From: Gigantopelta aegis
Taxonomy: Eukaryota; Mollusca; Gastropoda; Neomphalida; Peltospiridae
DNA: 64,000 bases
Assembly (NCBI RefSeq): GCF_016097555.1
Contig: NC_054708.1
Coordinates: forward strand, 23,798,834-23,862,833
Direction of reading: 5' to 3'
The translations under genes were made by a program, and so were the position numbers. Shown one piece after another: positions 1 to 10,603 of the stretch (the first letter of the stretch is position 1; every line of letters starts with the position of its first letter). The notes beneath the pieces are model-generated. The model made no database searches and was not told the origin of the DNA. It was given only the letters and a program-made list of their open reading frames with translations.

Positions 1-43
1 ATGGACAAAAACTCTACCCAAAAGCTGATGAAGCAAGATTTAT
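1..43 (+). CDS. ENTPD4/7-like: ENTPD4/7-like diphosphohydrolase, third-last coding exon (partial)
   Basis: Read in the third frame, bases 3-41 give GQKLYPKADEARF, and the exon stops at a good donor (T|GTGAGC) after the first two bases of an Ile codon. That phase fits the exon at 1454 exactly (AT|A), giving ...KLYPKADEARFIYQCFKSAW. From memory, vertebrate ENTPD4/7 has a similar LYPHAD-type stretch just before YQCFKSAW. The ATG at base 1 is in another frame and is not a start. The 5' part of the gene, with the catalytic apyrase conserved regions, lies outside the window. The exon is short and rests on frame and family match alone. Confidence 0.7.
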
Positions 44-1453
44 GTGAGCACTTTCTTATTTTTAGACCAAATGTACAATGTTACTATATAATAACAGTTT
101 TGAGTTAAACTTAGAAATCCAGTCATTAAAATGTTCACACTCAAGACGGATAACTGTTGTGAAACACACGTGTGATTTTCTCTAAAATAACAACAAGATG
201 TAAGCTGATTAATATTGGTGAGTGTGCATTTGGAAATGATAATTATCAAGATAACACATTTGGGGTGTATACCACTAAATCAATCCTGAAGGCGACAGTA
301 GGAACATACCTGTATGTGGCTAAACTGTTACAAGCAGCATTTCAATCGACATATACACCATGGAAATAATACTACCACTCTTCCCCCTCAAAGTAAATCA
401 GAAAAATAAATGGGCGTTAGTCTCCTAGTAACAGAAGTAACAGAAAGCATCCTTGATTACCCTAGTTACGCATACGTGATCTGGCTTAAGGTTAGATAAC
501 TAAAAATGTTTGTGGTCAGTTTCAGTTGACTATTTTGGATGGTAGTTTCTAAGTGACTGTACTTTGTAAACACAGCAGTCATGTGGTTCTTTCATAGTTG
601 TAGTATTTTCTACAGAATTTATTGTAATATAGAAATTGCATGGAAATGCATGCAAAAGTGAATAATTTTCAAATTTTTCTTTTAAATTGGAATAGATTTG
701 GCAACTAAAAAACCTCATTCCACAAACTACATATACTCAACAAAATTAATTAACAGCCAGTAGATATTTTGCACATTTTTTTTTAAATGTGGTAAAAAGA
801 ATTACAGATTCTTCCAGTGTAATGTGTTGACATTATGGCATGTTCTTAAACCTAATTAACAATTTAAATTAGTTTTTAGAGCTAACAAAATGACAAGTAT
901 CAATACAAACCAATGTGTAACCAATTCTGGCCGATTTCGCATTTCAGTAGTTTTCATAAATGCATGAAAACACCACCGAGTGCAAGATTTTTGCCTTTAT
1001 CATGGATAATATGTTTGTGAAACAATGTCTAGAAGTCATCTGTGAACAAAATGTATTAAAATAATATGACAGAGGCGGATCAGGGGGGCCCTGAGGCCTA
1101 CCCACCCCCATAAATGTTTGCAACAGTTATAATTTTATTATATATTAATTTTCATTTTTTGTTACGATCACACTCCAAACCTACCCCAAAGTTCCCTTGG
1201 CATTCTGCCTCATGTCCCCCCCCCCCCCCCCCCCCAAATGGATTTTCTGGATCCGCCACTGTATGGCATTAGCAAAGAATTACCAAAATGTCTCCTGGCC
1301 CTTATTTAATTTTATTGAGTATATATCGGGGTATTCAAAAATATCCTCAGACTTTTTGGATTAAATATTTTTTTAAACCTGTAGCTCTTGAACTAAATGG
1401 TTGCAGATGCAGCTGTTTCATCATATGAATGTTTTTAAATGTTTTATTTCCAG
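44..1453 (+). other. Intron of the ENTPD4/7-like gene
   Basis: The intron runs from the GTGAGC donor at 44 to the pyrimidine-rich acceptor TTTTATTTCCAG ending at 1453. It is AT-rich. The only structured repeat I see is the hairpin MITE at 1070-1261 with its run of 20 C. I see no other exon. Confidence 0.65.
1070..1261. mobile_element. hAT-type MITE with internal poly-C
   Basis: The ends are inverted repeats: CAGAGGCGGATCAGG on the left and, on the reverse strand, CAGTGGCGGATCCAG on the right. The CAGTGGCGGATCC end is typical of non-autonomous hAT elements. The interior has no coding potential and holds a C20 run (1216-1235). No clean 8-bp target duplication is visible, so the copy is old. 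A fragment of a similar end lies near 22640-22665. Confidence 0.6.
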
Positions 1454-1615
1454 ATACCAGTGTTTCAAGTCAGCCTGGATGACGATGGTTTTTCACAAAG
1501 GATTTAACTTCCCTGAATCCTACCAACACCTGCAGTCAGCTCAGCTGATTAACAATAAAGACATTCAGTGGACACTCGGTGCCCTCATATACCGCACCAA
1601 ATATATACCATTAAG
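1454..1615 (+). CDS. ENTPD4/7-like: ENTPD4/7-like diphosphohydrolase, penultimate coding exon
   Basis: This exon encodes 54 residues containing YQCFKSAWMTMVFHKGFNFP and, near its end, QWTLGALIYRTKYIPLR. These are hallmark C-terminal stretches of ENTPD4 and ENTPD7, intracellular (Golgi, lysosomal or endosomal) enzymes that hydrolyse nucleoside di- and triphosphates, UDP among them. It starts after a consensus acceptor (TTTCCAG) and ends at AAG|GTTAGC. It needs two bases from the previous exon and gives two bases to the next, where AG|G completes the Arg of PLRDI. The four apyrase motifs that bind phosphate are upstream and not visible. Family assignment is firm; ENTPD4 versus ENTPD7 cannot be decided. 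Confidence 0.93.
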
Positions 1616-1774
1616 GTTAGCTTTCAGGGTTCACCGCTTGGCTTTCAAATGAGTGAGAGCCAGCCGGGCTCTAGGTGTCGTTACACAAAACAAACTTCTG
1701 CAGTGTTCGCAAGCCAAGGTACCATTCCTTACGGTATATTGCATTTCGTACCTTGGCATAATTATGGTACATAA

Positions 1775-1903
1775 GGAAAGATGTAGTGGCTTTCCTCTGA
1801 TGACTAAAAGTCAGAGTTACCAAATCTTTGACATCCAATAGCCGATGATTGATTAATCAATGTGCTTTAGTGGTGTCGTTAAACAAAACAAACTTTAATT
1901 ACA
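1775..1903 (+). repeat. 5'-truncated SINE (T2 tail)
   Basis: Only the tail is present: a GATGTAGTGGCTTTCCTCTG start, then CCAATAGCCGATGATTGATT and GTGTCGTTAAACAAAACAAAC. A second, shorter scrap of the same tail (GTGTCGTTACACAAAACAAAC) lies near 1672-1695. Confidence 0.8.
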
Positions 1904-2431
1904 GTACACTACTAGTGCATTCATAGGATATAAATTATGTCCCTTACATATCATTACTGACCAATGAGATTGTGTTTAACGTTGAACGGTTTAAAATGTA
2001 ACCCAATACCTCTGATAACTCTTCTGGTACTGTGAGATATCATTATTTGTACCAGTACTGCAAGATACTGCCAAATGTTTGGAGCTAACTAAACCCCTTA
2101 GTGGGGTACCTGGCATAAAAGAGGCCAAATATCCCCAGGCCCCTACTAACTTCAAACACTGCTTTTAGAATGGATTTTTTTTTAATTGGCGAAAAACTTA
2201 ATAGAAACAATTTCTATTTTTTGTAAAATATTTCAGAATAAATGATTAAATTGTCCCACTGACCTGTACTTAGAGAATGATCTCTTTTGAATCACAAACG
2301 ATGCATTAAAGGCTACCACAAAAACAGGATGACCAGAAAGATGCTGGATTTTCCAAAATTGATATTTTTTGTTAATACATGTGCAGTTGAATGTTAAAAA
2401 GTTTGTACGGGCCAGAATTGTTTTTGCATTT

Positions 2432-2738
2432 GTGGGCGGGACGTAGCCCAGTGGTAAAACGTTCGGTTGATGCATGGTCGGTCTAGGAGTGATCCCCGTT
2501 GGTGGACCCATTGGGCTATTCCTCATTCCAGCCAGTGCACCATAACAGGTAAATCAATGGACGTGACATGTACTATCCTGTCCATGGGATGGTGCATATA
2601 AAAGATCCCATGCTACTAATTAAAAATGTAGCGAGTTTCCTCTCTAAGACTATTTGTCAGAGTTACCAAATGTTTGACATCCAATAGCAGATGTGTAATA
2701 AGTCAATGTGCTCTAGTGGTATCGTTAAACAAAACAAA
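2432..2738 (+). repeat. SINE-A with T2 tail
   Basis: A tRNA-like head (A box TAGCCCAGTGGTAAAACG, B box-like GGAGTGATCCCC) is followed by the shared core (CCAGTGCACCAT, ATAAAAGATCCCATGCTAC) and a T2 tail ending CGTTAAACAAAACAAA. It is full length but diverged. It forms the left member of a local tandem duplication with the next copy. Confidence 0.9.
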
Positions 2739-2818
2739 GTGTGTACTAAATGGGTTGGTGCCTTTAATATTAAACTCATTAAATAAGAAAGTTGTATTTG
2801 ATTGCACTCTTTTATTTT

Positions 2819-3126
2819 GGGGGCAGGACGTAGCCCAGTGGTAAAGTTCACATCTGATGCACGGTCAGTCTAGGATCAATCCCCATCGGTGGGCCCATTG
2901 GTCTATTTCTCGTTCCAGCCAGTGCAACACGACTGGTATATCAAAGGCCATAGTATGTGCTATCCTGTGTGTGGGATGGTGCATATAAAAGATCTCTTGC
3001 TACTAATGAAAAAATGTAGCGGATTTACTCTCTATGACTGTTTCAAAATGACCATATGTTTGACATCCAGTAGCTGATGATTAATGAATCAATGTGCTCT
3101 AGTGGTATCGTTAAACAAAACAAACT
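2819..3126 (+). repeat. SINE-A with T2 tail (tandem partner)
   Basis: It has the same architecture as the copy at 2432: GGACGTAGCCCAGTGGTAAAG head, shared core and T2 tail. The roughly 75 bases after it match the bases that follow the first copy, so the pair arose by local duplication and not by two insertions. Confidence 0.9.
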
Positions 3127-3243
3127 GTGTAATAAAAGGGTTAGTACCTTTAATATTAAGCTCATTAAATATGAAATTTATGTTTGATTTGCTGTAAACA
3201 GTACTTATACTTCATTTATTTTATTTTATTTTTTGTGTTCTAG

Positions 3244-3508
3244 GGATATTGAAAAACACCTCACCGTCACTCACACCGAGGGCACTCTTCATCCATGGTT
3301 CAGCGTGTTCTTCAACGAGTACCTCATTCTGGTGTGCTTTGTCATTGTCATAGCGGCCATCGTGCTCTACGTCCGACACTTGCGCCTGTGTCCCCGCAGC
3401 CAGGACCTGCCGACCGTTCCATCCATGTCCTGTCTGTTGATAGACGAGGACCAGATGGAACAAGGCATCCGGACTACAGGCTACACGTACAGTGGCCGCC
3501 TCACTTGA
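3244..3508 (+). CDS. ENTPD4/7-like: ENTPD4/7-like diphosphohydrolase, last coding exon with C-terminal membrane helix
   Basis: The exon begins after TTCTAG and completes the Arg of PLRDIEKHL, then encodes about 87 residues to TGA at 3506-3508. It shows HTEGTLHPWFSVFFNEYLI, then the hydrophobic helix YLILVCFVIVIAAIVLYV followed by basic residues (RHLRLCPR), and a short cytosolic tail ending TGYTYSGRLT. ENTPD4 and ENTPD7 differ from secreted relatives by keeping a membrane helix at each end, and this is the C-terminal one. The tail is unlike the vertebrate tails I remember. The last codons and the stop lie inside a local tandem duplication that continues downstream. Confidence 0.92.
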
Positions 3509-3890
3509 TGCTGGCTTGTCTGTAGGATTTTATAGGATTTCACAGCATTTTATAGGATTTCGTAGGATTCCATGTTTTTCCTTAACAGATTTCGAGAGCT
3601 AACAAGGATGTGATTTAAAAAAAAAAAAAAAAATCCGGAATAAACAGGAGATTGCAGGATAAATGTACGGCAGTCGTCTCACTTGATGCTGGCTTGTCTG
3701 TAGGATTTTATAGAATTTCACAGCATTTCATAGGATTTAGTAAAATTCCATGTCTGTCCTTTCAAGTTTTCAAGAGCTAATAAGGATGTGATTTAAACAA
3801 ATTCAAGAAAAATTCCGGAATTTTATCTGATTTCAGCTGTTTTATTTTGCATAAACAGGAGATTGCCGGGTAAACATACAGTTGCTAGCT
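3484..3890 (+). repeat. Tandem duplication spanning the stop codon
   Basis: The stop-codon context TCACTTGATGCTGGCTTGTC at 3501 recurs at 3679, and in weaker form (TCACATAACACTGG) at 3890. The units are about 178 and 211 bp. Each repeats a TAGGATTT-rich block, GAGCTAACAAGGATGTGATTT and AACAGGAGATTGC. The copies differ by small changes, so the duplication is not new. Confidence 0.85.
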
Positions 3891-4001
3891 CACATAACAC
3901 TGGTTTCAGCATTTTTTGTTTTTTGTTTTTTTTGTTGATGCTTAAAATAGTCTTACAAAGTTGTCTAAAAGGGTGGACGATGACCTTTATTTATGTATGG
4001 T

Positions 4002-4407
4002 CAGGGCTTCTAGATTATTGTAGCTGCACTCCCATGGCTAGTGATATTCAATGTTGGGCAAAGTATATAACTACTATTGCCATGCCCGATGGCTAGTGAA
4101 AAACAATTTGTGAAATGTTGCAGTTATGTCTATTTTGTAAATATGAATATCCTGATCCCACCCTAACCCCCAATGTTAGTGTTTTTAAGCTCTTTCTCCC
4201 TCTTTAGGTAAAATATCTGATTATTACTATTGTTTAGTAAAATTGTATTAACTTTAAAGTAAAGTAGGGCAAATGAATTTTAATCGTGGCTAATAAATAT
4301 TTTATATTACTGATGCCATGGCTAGTGGATTTTAATCGTGGCTAATAAATATTTTAAATTACTGATGCCATGGCTAGTGGATTTTAAAAAAATTTCTAGA
4401 AGCCCTG
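4002..4407 (+). mobile_element. MITE family CAGGGCTTCTAGA, copy 1
   Basis: The ends are CAGGGCTTCTAGA and TCTAGAAGCCCTG, perfect inverted repeats. The flanks carry a 7-bp direct repeat, GTATGGT, at 3995-4001 and 4408-4414. The interior has recurring GGCTAGTG motifs and no ORF. Near its right end a segment of about 55 bp (GATTTTAATCGTGGCTAATA...) is duplicated in tandem. Three more copies lie in this window. Confidence 0.85.
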
Positions 4408-5805
4408 GTATGGTATAGGTTTTTTTATAAATATTATTTTAGCTTTTATTTTTAAATGGGAGTTCATCCTTTTGCTAAATGTCTATCCTTGTAAAATAGG
4501 TAATGTATGTCTTTGATCTGTATGTCAAAGGTTAACATGTCCTATGTGATATATGATCTGTTATGTATTATATTATGTTGATGTATCCTTCAAGATATGT
4601 GTCATGTTAATGGTATCCTACACTTGTTGATGTATAGCTAATGTGTCCATCAAGATATATGTCCTGTTAATGTGTCCTACAAGATATGTGTCATAATGAT
4701 TTCACATTCACACCGAATGACATCATTTTGGGAAGCAACGTCATAACTTAATGTGGCTTCCCCAGTCTTAGCTCTGTGTAATCGCTTACCAAAATGATGT
4801 CATTTCGTCATCTCCATCTGATTACAATTTGAAACATTTTGACATGGTCCTTGTTATTCATCAAAACAAATATAATAAAGAAATCACTACACTTGCGTGT
4901 GAATCATACTGATTTTATAGGATGCATGTAATACCCTCGCTCTCGCTTGTGTAATACACAATGTACAAGAATTCTGACACTCATTTCATAAACTCAGTAC
5001 GGTATGACACACAAGCTTGTGTAGTAATGTCTATGTATATACCCATCCTATAGATATATAGATATATATATACATATGTATATTGTACTATTGTTAATAC
5101 TATACTCCAATGTAACATTTTGTTAAAATTCATTTCATTGGAACATGTTCCATTCTCTGTTATAACTTCCAAGCTAGCTTTCTCTATTTTATACCTTACT
5201 GGCCTGTATGTCCACCAGATTTATCTAAATGTAATCACATGGCCACCATCTGTACGTAGATTATTTTAGCAGAGATGAAAATTCTCCAGATTTTTAACAT
5301 TTTGGATTTAATTGTTACCTGAAAACTGCTCCAGTCCTTGTTCTTCAGTGTTCACATGAACCCTGCACATTTTCAGGTGCATGTGATGAAATTCTTTTGC
5401 ATCTTTCCATTGTGGGTTTTTTCCCCATCTCTTATAGGATGTAATGTTTATAATAATCAAGAACCACTTCACTTCCTCTGAATATTGAACAAAACCACCT
5501 TTGTTAATAGCTAACCTTCATTATGCACGTAACATTATCAGTTTCAAAAGACTACTACTGATCATATTTGATTAAAGTGATCTGTACAGTTACTCTAAAC
5601 TAAAATTTAAACTAAGATCTTTTTCAAATTATTTTTATTTTTACTTTTTTCTCAATATGCTTTATGTAATTTTGGTCAGTAGGCATTTGTATAATTTTTA
5701 TTCCATTTTTTATTTTGGTCATGCTCCGACATGAAGTATGCTTTATAAGGGAAGGCTTATTTTTATTGCTTATAATTATACTAATGATAGAATATATAAA
5801 AATTC

Positions 5806-6130
5806 AGGAGAGTGATTAATTGTTCTTCTAACGTAGATTATGAGAAGCCATTTAAAGGGACATTCCTGAGCTTGCTGCAATTTTTAAGATGTGATCGACT
5901 AACAGAGACTTTTTAACAATTGTAATTACATAAAATATTAGTGGCTAATTACATAAAATATTAATGGCTGTTTATTAAACGTGTTTCTGATCATTCTAAT
6001 ATTTGTACTGGGTTAAATTTCATTTTATTTCCTAAAAGTTGTTTTTTTCGTACGTATGAAATTATTTGAAGACAAAATCCAGAAACACATTGAATATACA
6101 GATACTGTTAGGATTTTTTTTTAAATTTAA
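5806..6130 (+). mobile_element. Fragments of two MITE families, including a TTAA type
   Basis: Bases 5806-5855 (GAGTGATTAATTG ... AGATTATGAGAAGCCATTT) match the start of the repeat at 27175. From 5858 TTAAAGGGACATTCCTGAG begins, the same end as the hairpin MITE at 46292. The ACTAACAGAGACTTTTTAA block also matches the arm at 17900-18030. No matching right end is visible. Confidence 0.6.
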
Positions 6131-6446
6131 TTTTTATAGGTTAGTCTGGGTTTCAGCAAACACTGTTTGATCAAACGTTGTTCTGAAGTGCTCATATTGA
6201 GTTACATGTATTTGTGGTCATGTTTTGAAAGTTGGCTTATCACTGTTAATGTTTGATAGAAATCCGCTTTGTAAAATAGATCGCGTTTTTATTTATATTA
6301 TTGACATGTTTTGGAGGGTTTTCTTTTTATTTATATACACTTAAATGTGTGTGTAATCATTGTTATCCATTAACCGCCCTGTTATATGTGTTAACCAATG
6401 TTTCATGACGATCAGTCTTTGGTATGTGCTGTCCTGTGTGGTATTG

Positions 6447-6740
6447 TTGCACATTAATATATTGGGATCTAGCTCAGTCGGTAGAGCGCTCCCTTGAGGT
6501 GTTATGGTCACAGGATCGAACCCGTTATCTGATTGGGGGTTTTCTGTCCCATGTGTACAAATGATCATGTTTGATATGTAGCGGTATGATAGCCCATTAT
6601 CTGATTGGGGTTTTTCTGTCCCATGTGTACAAATGATCACATTTGATATGTAGCGGTATGATAGCCCATTATCTGATTGGGGTTTTTCTGTCCCATGTGT
6701 ACAAATGATCACATTTAATATATAGCGGTATGTGTAAATA
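6447..6740 (+). repeat. tRNA-like SINE head followed by three 72-bp tandem repeats
   Basis: A head with A box TAGCTCAGTCGGTAGAGCG and B box AGGATCGAACCC leads into a 72-bp unit repeated about three times (starting 6525, 6597, 6669). Each unit holds TTATCTGATTGGGGTTTTTC, CATGTGTACAAATGATCA and GTAGCGGTATG. The unit resembles the segment after SINE-D heads (CTGATTGGGTTTTTTC). The open frame on the minus strand here is only a by-product of the 72-bp (24-codon) period. Confidence 0.8.
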
Positions 6741-6825
6741 GTAATGTGTGGGTACTGATAGTATTATATTCATTGTTTAAATGGAATATTAAAGTAGTTT
6801 AATTAATGGTACTTGGAGTAAACTT
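6694..6825 (+). repeat. Dispersed direct duplicate, copy 1
   Basis: About 130 bases (from CATGTGTACAAATGATCACA to GAGTAAACTT) are repeated at 9008-9138 with roughly 85 percent identity by eye. This copy has ATTAAAG where the other has AATAAAG. Confidence 0.8.
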
Positions 6826-8195
6826 CATTTTTACCAGAACAGGTGTATTTTTTCTATCTCATATGATGGAGTCTATTAGTATAACTATTAGAGCAAGCTA
6901 AGTTAAGATTCATATCCACCTTGTACATGTGGTAGCAAACTAAGCAAGAAGGCATTTGTCCGTGCTTGAAGGGTTATAGCTAAGGAAATCATTGAAGGTA
7001 GCAGGTATTGCACCCGTATACACCCCCTACCTCCCCCCACCCCAACCAACCCACCTCCCATTGTGGATATGTCACTTTGTAGAGAATGAACCTTAAAAAT
7101 ACCCACCTTCTGTTGTACCGAGATGTCTTAGATGGAATCTCAACGATAAATTATATTTATAATTTCCTTTCATACATATCCTGACCTCTGACCTACGCTA
7201 CTTTCCCCCTATAGTCCCATGGATTGGACCGAATATAACAAACAGCTAATCAGCCCTAATTCAGTCGGCCATTTTTTACAAAGCATTTCCAAACTCTTTT
7301 GTCTGGTTCTCGTAGTGTTTTATTCAGATTAATGTTTAAGCATAAAAACCAGTCCAGCAGGCATTAATGACAAACGGCTGGCTGAATTTACCCCCAGATG
7401 ATTAAAAACATCTTCTAATTAACCATGGGCATCTTTTACCAGTCACGTGGTATCTTCTTCCTTCTTTCTCCTTCGCTGTGGGATGTTCAGACCAGTCCAA
7501 GCATGGGACATTGGGGGGGGGGGGGGGGGGGGGGGGACGGAAGTACCATAGGTTTGAGGTCAGGCTATGTATTCATGAAAAAAAAGAAAATGATAAAAGT
7601 TTTCTTCATACTTTAATAAGCATTATTATTGTAGTGTGTGAAGTTATTTACATTCACTGAGATTGTCCCAAACACTGGGTCTCATTTATTATCATGAATG
7701 TTACATATATTAATAAAATTACAAACATACCACTTTTACACAATTTACTCTGGACGATGTTACTAAAAAACTGAATGTTATCATTCAATATACCTCAGAA
7801 AATGACAGCATTACTTCAAACAGTTCACGAAAAGGACGTTAGAAACTGATTTATGTGTATTTTTAACTAAATAAGTTGTGTTGTTTGTAATTAGAAGAAT
7901 TGTTTGCCTTTTTTTCCTTTTTTTTTTTTTTTTTTTTTTTATTTTTATTGATGTACAACAGTCACAGATTTAGTATAAAATCACTTTACTACACTGTGAT
8001 TATACAATTTGTGACCGTTATTCATTGATAAATTCATAAAAAAATGACGAACAATTGTTATGTACATGGCTTTGAAGTTTGAACCATAAGCACATTAGTA
8101 TCTTACCACACAAATAAGGTATAAGCATTATCGATGCCCGTAGGACTTCAAAAGCTAGGAGTAAGCTGGAGTATCCTGGGCCCTTCTCAACCTCC
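6826..8195. other. No gene seen; poly-G tract and poly-T
   Basis: AT-rich, apparently single-copy sequence. It has a G24 run at 7513-7536, a C/T-rich patch near 7021-7065, and a T-rich run at 7909-7940. I find no convincing exon or mobile element. Confidence 0.5.
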
Positions 8196-8436
8196 ATGAA
8201 AGGAAAGGAAATATTTTATTTAATGACGCACTCAACACATTTTATTTACTGTTATATGGCGTCGGACATATGGTTAAGGACCACACAGATATTGAGGGAG
8301 GAAACCTGCTGTCACCACTTCATGGGTTACTCTTTTCTATTAGCAGCAAGGGATCTTTTATATGCACCGTCCCATAGACAGGATAGCACATACCACGGCC
8401 TTTCATATACCAGTCATGGTGCACTGGCTCAACCTC
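8196..8436 (-). repeat. SINE core with T1 tail, head missing
   Basis: Read on the minus strand it has the shared core and a T1 tail (GTTGAGTGCGTCATTAAATAAAAT, then TTCC-type repeats). It stops at GAGCCAGTGCACCATGACTGG, so the tRNA head is lost. It is the only SINE between 6.8 and 20 kb. Confidence 0.9.
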
Positions 8437-8582
8437 CATGAATGCCTGTGTATTATATTTGGTGTTATGCATAAAATTGAGTGTTTTTTATTAAGCAAGA
8501 CTGCTGTGATAAAAGGTTTTCTCTGAAAATTAACACATGGCTGGGGTTGGTCCATTTCGTAACATCACCCTTGTATCTTTGT

Positions 8583-8728
8583 TACAGAGAAACTCCCCTA
8601 AATCGGACACCCTCAGGACCAAGTAAAAAGTCTGGTTTTAATAGGTATCCAGTTTAAGAGGTTCCCTTCTCTTCAGATATTTAAAAAGGGTCCATGAAAA
8701 ATATCCTGTTTTGAGGGGTTTCACTGTA
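8583..8728. mobile_element. MITE family TACAGTGAAACC, copy 1
   Basis: It begins TACAGAGAAACTCCCC and ends GGGGTTTCACTGTA, with AATCGGACACC and ATCCAGTTTAAGAGG inside. These are imperfect inverted repeats with TA at the boundaries. TA targets and CAGTGAAACC-like ends suggest a pogo/Tigger-type parent, but that is inference. Confidence 0.7.
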
Positions 8729-9007
8729 TTGTTATTTTTTATTTTTTTAAGATTTAAAAAAACTAAAATTTCTTTGTTATTTTAATGCTTCCCAACCCCC
8801 ATCCTTCATCCGCATGTGGTAATTTTTAGAATATCCCCGAACACTGAAATATGCAACTGTCTTTATTTTCATATTGTTGAGGAGCATACTAGTATTTGTC
8901 ATGTGGTTACCGTGTCTTTCGCTGTCACAAGTTGATTGCAGTGACGTCACATTCTTGAACATTTGTATCATTATTTATATAATATATATGTATATATATG
9001 GAATATG

Positions 9008-9138
9008 CATGTGTACAAATGATCACATTTGATATGTACTGGTATGTGTAAATATTAATGTGTGGGTACTAACAGTATTATATCCATTGTTTAAATGAAA
9101 TAATAAAGTGGTATAATTAACGGTACTTGAGTAAACTT
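9008..9138 (+). repeat. Dispersed direct duplicate, copy 2
   Basis: Partner of 6694-6825. It contains AATAATAAAGTGG, a good poly(A) signal context, but no matching cDNA evidence can be had here. Confidence 0.8.
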
Positions 9139-9270
9139 CCTGAATGCTTAAACAGGCATTTTTAACATGTATATATAACAAAACACTGCCTATGAATGCA
9201 ACGTATGTTCTTTCTGTGTACAGAAATCAACACATTTCAACTCTGAATGAGTCATCACATGTAAAAACCT

Positions 9271-9533
9271 GGGCCCAATTTCACAAAATATCGTAAGCTT
9301 AGTTTTGCATGTAAACGTAAATCTACGACTAAATCACAATTCTTATTACTATTATAGTACAAGAAATATAATTTGAAGTACACATATATTATGTTCCTTT
9401 GTCCTTAAAATGCTCCATTTTCCATAATGATGTAATTTCAAGTGTGAAATAGATGCCAAACACATGTAAATAAATGTCCGGTATAACTGCTAGTTGCAGT
9501 CATAAACGTACGATGCTTAGTGAAATAGGCTCC
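9271..9533. mobile_element. Hairpin MITE (GGGCCCAATTTCAC ends)
   Basis: The left end GGGCCCAATTTCACAAAATATCGTA pairs with the right end TACGATGCTTAGTGAAATAGGCTCC. The interior is AT-rich with no ORF. The superfamily is not clear. Confidence 0.65.
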
Positions 9534-10565
9534 AGCAGCTTAGCATGATATCAGATTTGGGTTCGCTTGAAGTGGTAATTGTTTTAAAATTGAATAATTC
9601 AGTTTTTGTTCTACAAACTAAATAAAACATTGTGATTTAAAGAGAACTGTTACATAAATTAAATGATTCACCTTCAAAAGATGATTGTATACATTGATTA
9701 ACATTCAATAAACTAGTCGTTAACCTTTAGAAATAATTTAAACAAATTAAGTGAATGATGACATTTGTTAGAATTCGATTCATGAGTGCAGGGCTGGGTT
9801 TTTGGTTTTTTATCTATGATGGGTTTTTTAGTTGATGCTTGTTTTGTTTTCTTCTTTTAATAGGAGTGTTTGTTGTGAATACATGTCTTTTCATTTGTAT
9901 ACCTATATTATTATGTAATTTTTAATACATTTAAATTTTACAGTGTCTTGGATACTAACATAGTCCTATGCATTAAATATTTTATGTCTTCTTAATACAC
10001 GTAAAACTATTCTTATGTATGTTGAAAATAAAGAAACAAAATCATTGTTTTTCAGATTAGACTTTAAAACAAGAAGGTCCAGTTGAAGTGTACTATAACG
10101 GTATAAATAAAACATTTCTGGGGACCACAAACACACTGCTGTATATCATACATACTCCTTTAAATTAATGTCTGTGTTATTGGTCAGGATTGTCAGATTC
10201 TAGCAGCCTGCCGATGACAGGTGTGAAAAAAACAAACATTCCCAGTGAAATGGATCTGGGGCCTAATTCACTAAACTCTGGGCAACTGTGCGATCTCGCA
10301 GAGTAATGCTAAAAGACTGACAAAGAGGAGCCTAAGAGACCTTTGTGAATTAGGCCCCTAATCCATTAACCCTATATATGCAAACAAATAATGGATGGTT
10401 CATGGTGACTTGTGTTGTAAAATGTACCTTATTAATTAATATATTGTATTAACCCTACATATCCCATCAAACAGTAGAATTTTTATTGTATTAACACTAT
10501 TATGGCTATAAATGCCACCTACTGATTGACATTTTAGAGTGACCAGTGTTTTAAAACATCCATTA

Positions 10566-10603
<38 letters not shown>

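Larger units (their letters stand above)
2432..3205 (+). repeat. Tandem duplication of SINE plus flank
   Basis: Two units of about 387 bp each contain a SINE-A and the same downstream sequence (CCTTTAATATTAAACTCATTAAAT versus a near match). The second unit ends about 40 bases before the last acceptor of the host gene. Confidence 0.8.
1616..3243 (+). other. Last intron of the ENTPD4/7-like gene
   Basis: The intron lies between the donor at 1616 and the TTCTAG acceptor ending at 3243. It holds T2-type SINE tails (about 1665-1700 and 1775-1903) and two tandem copies of a full SINE (2432-3205). The remainder is AT-rich and shows nothing else. Confidence 0.75.
3509..6825 (+). other. Probable 3' UTR and downstream flank of the ENTPD4/7-like gene
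   Basis: AT-rich, non-coding sequence follows the stop. It contains the stop-spanning repeat, a MITE (4002-4407), a region of short TGT/TCCTACAAGATATGTG repeats near 4500-4700, an imperfect inverted pair (GACATCATTTTGG with CCAAAATGATGTC, about 4723-4808), and TTAA MITE sequence from 5858. Several AATAAA or ATTAAA motifs occur, so the poly(A) site cannot be fixed by eye. Confidence 0.45.

Noticed and set aside
6341-6712. 123-codon minus-strand frame with three near-identical 24-residue repeats
   Set aside because: The period equals the 72-bp DNA repeat, and the sequence overlaps a SINE head.
6525-6740. CRISPR-like array
   Set aside because: Contiguous tandem repeats without unique spacers, in an animal genome.
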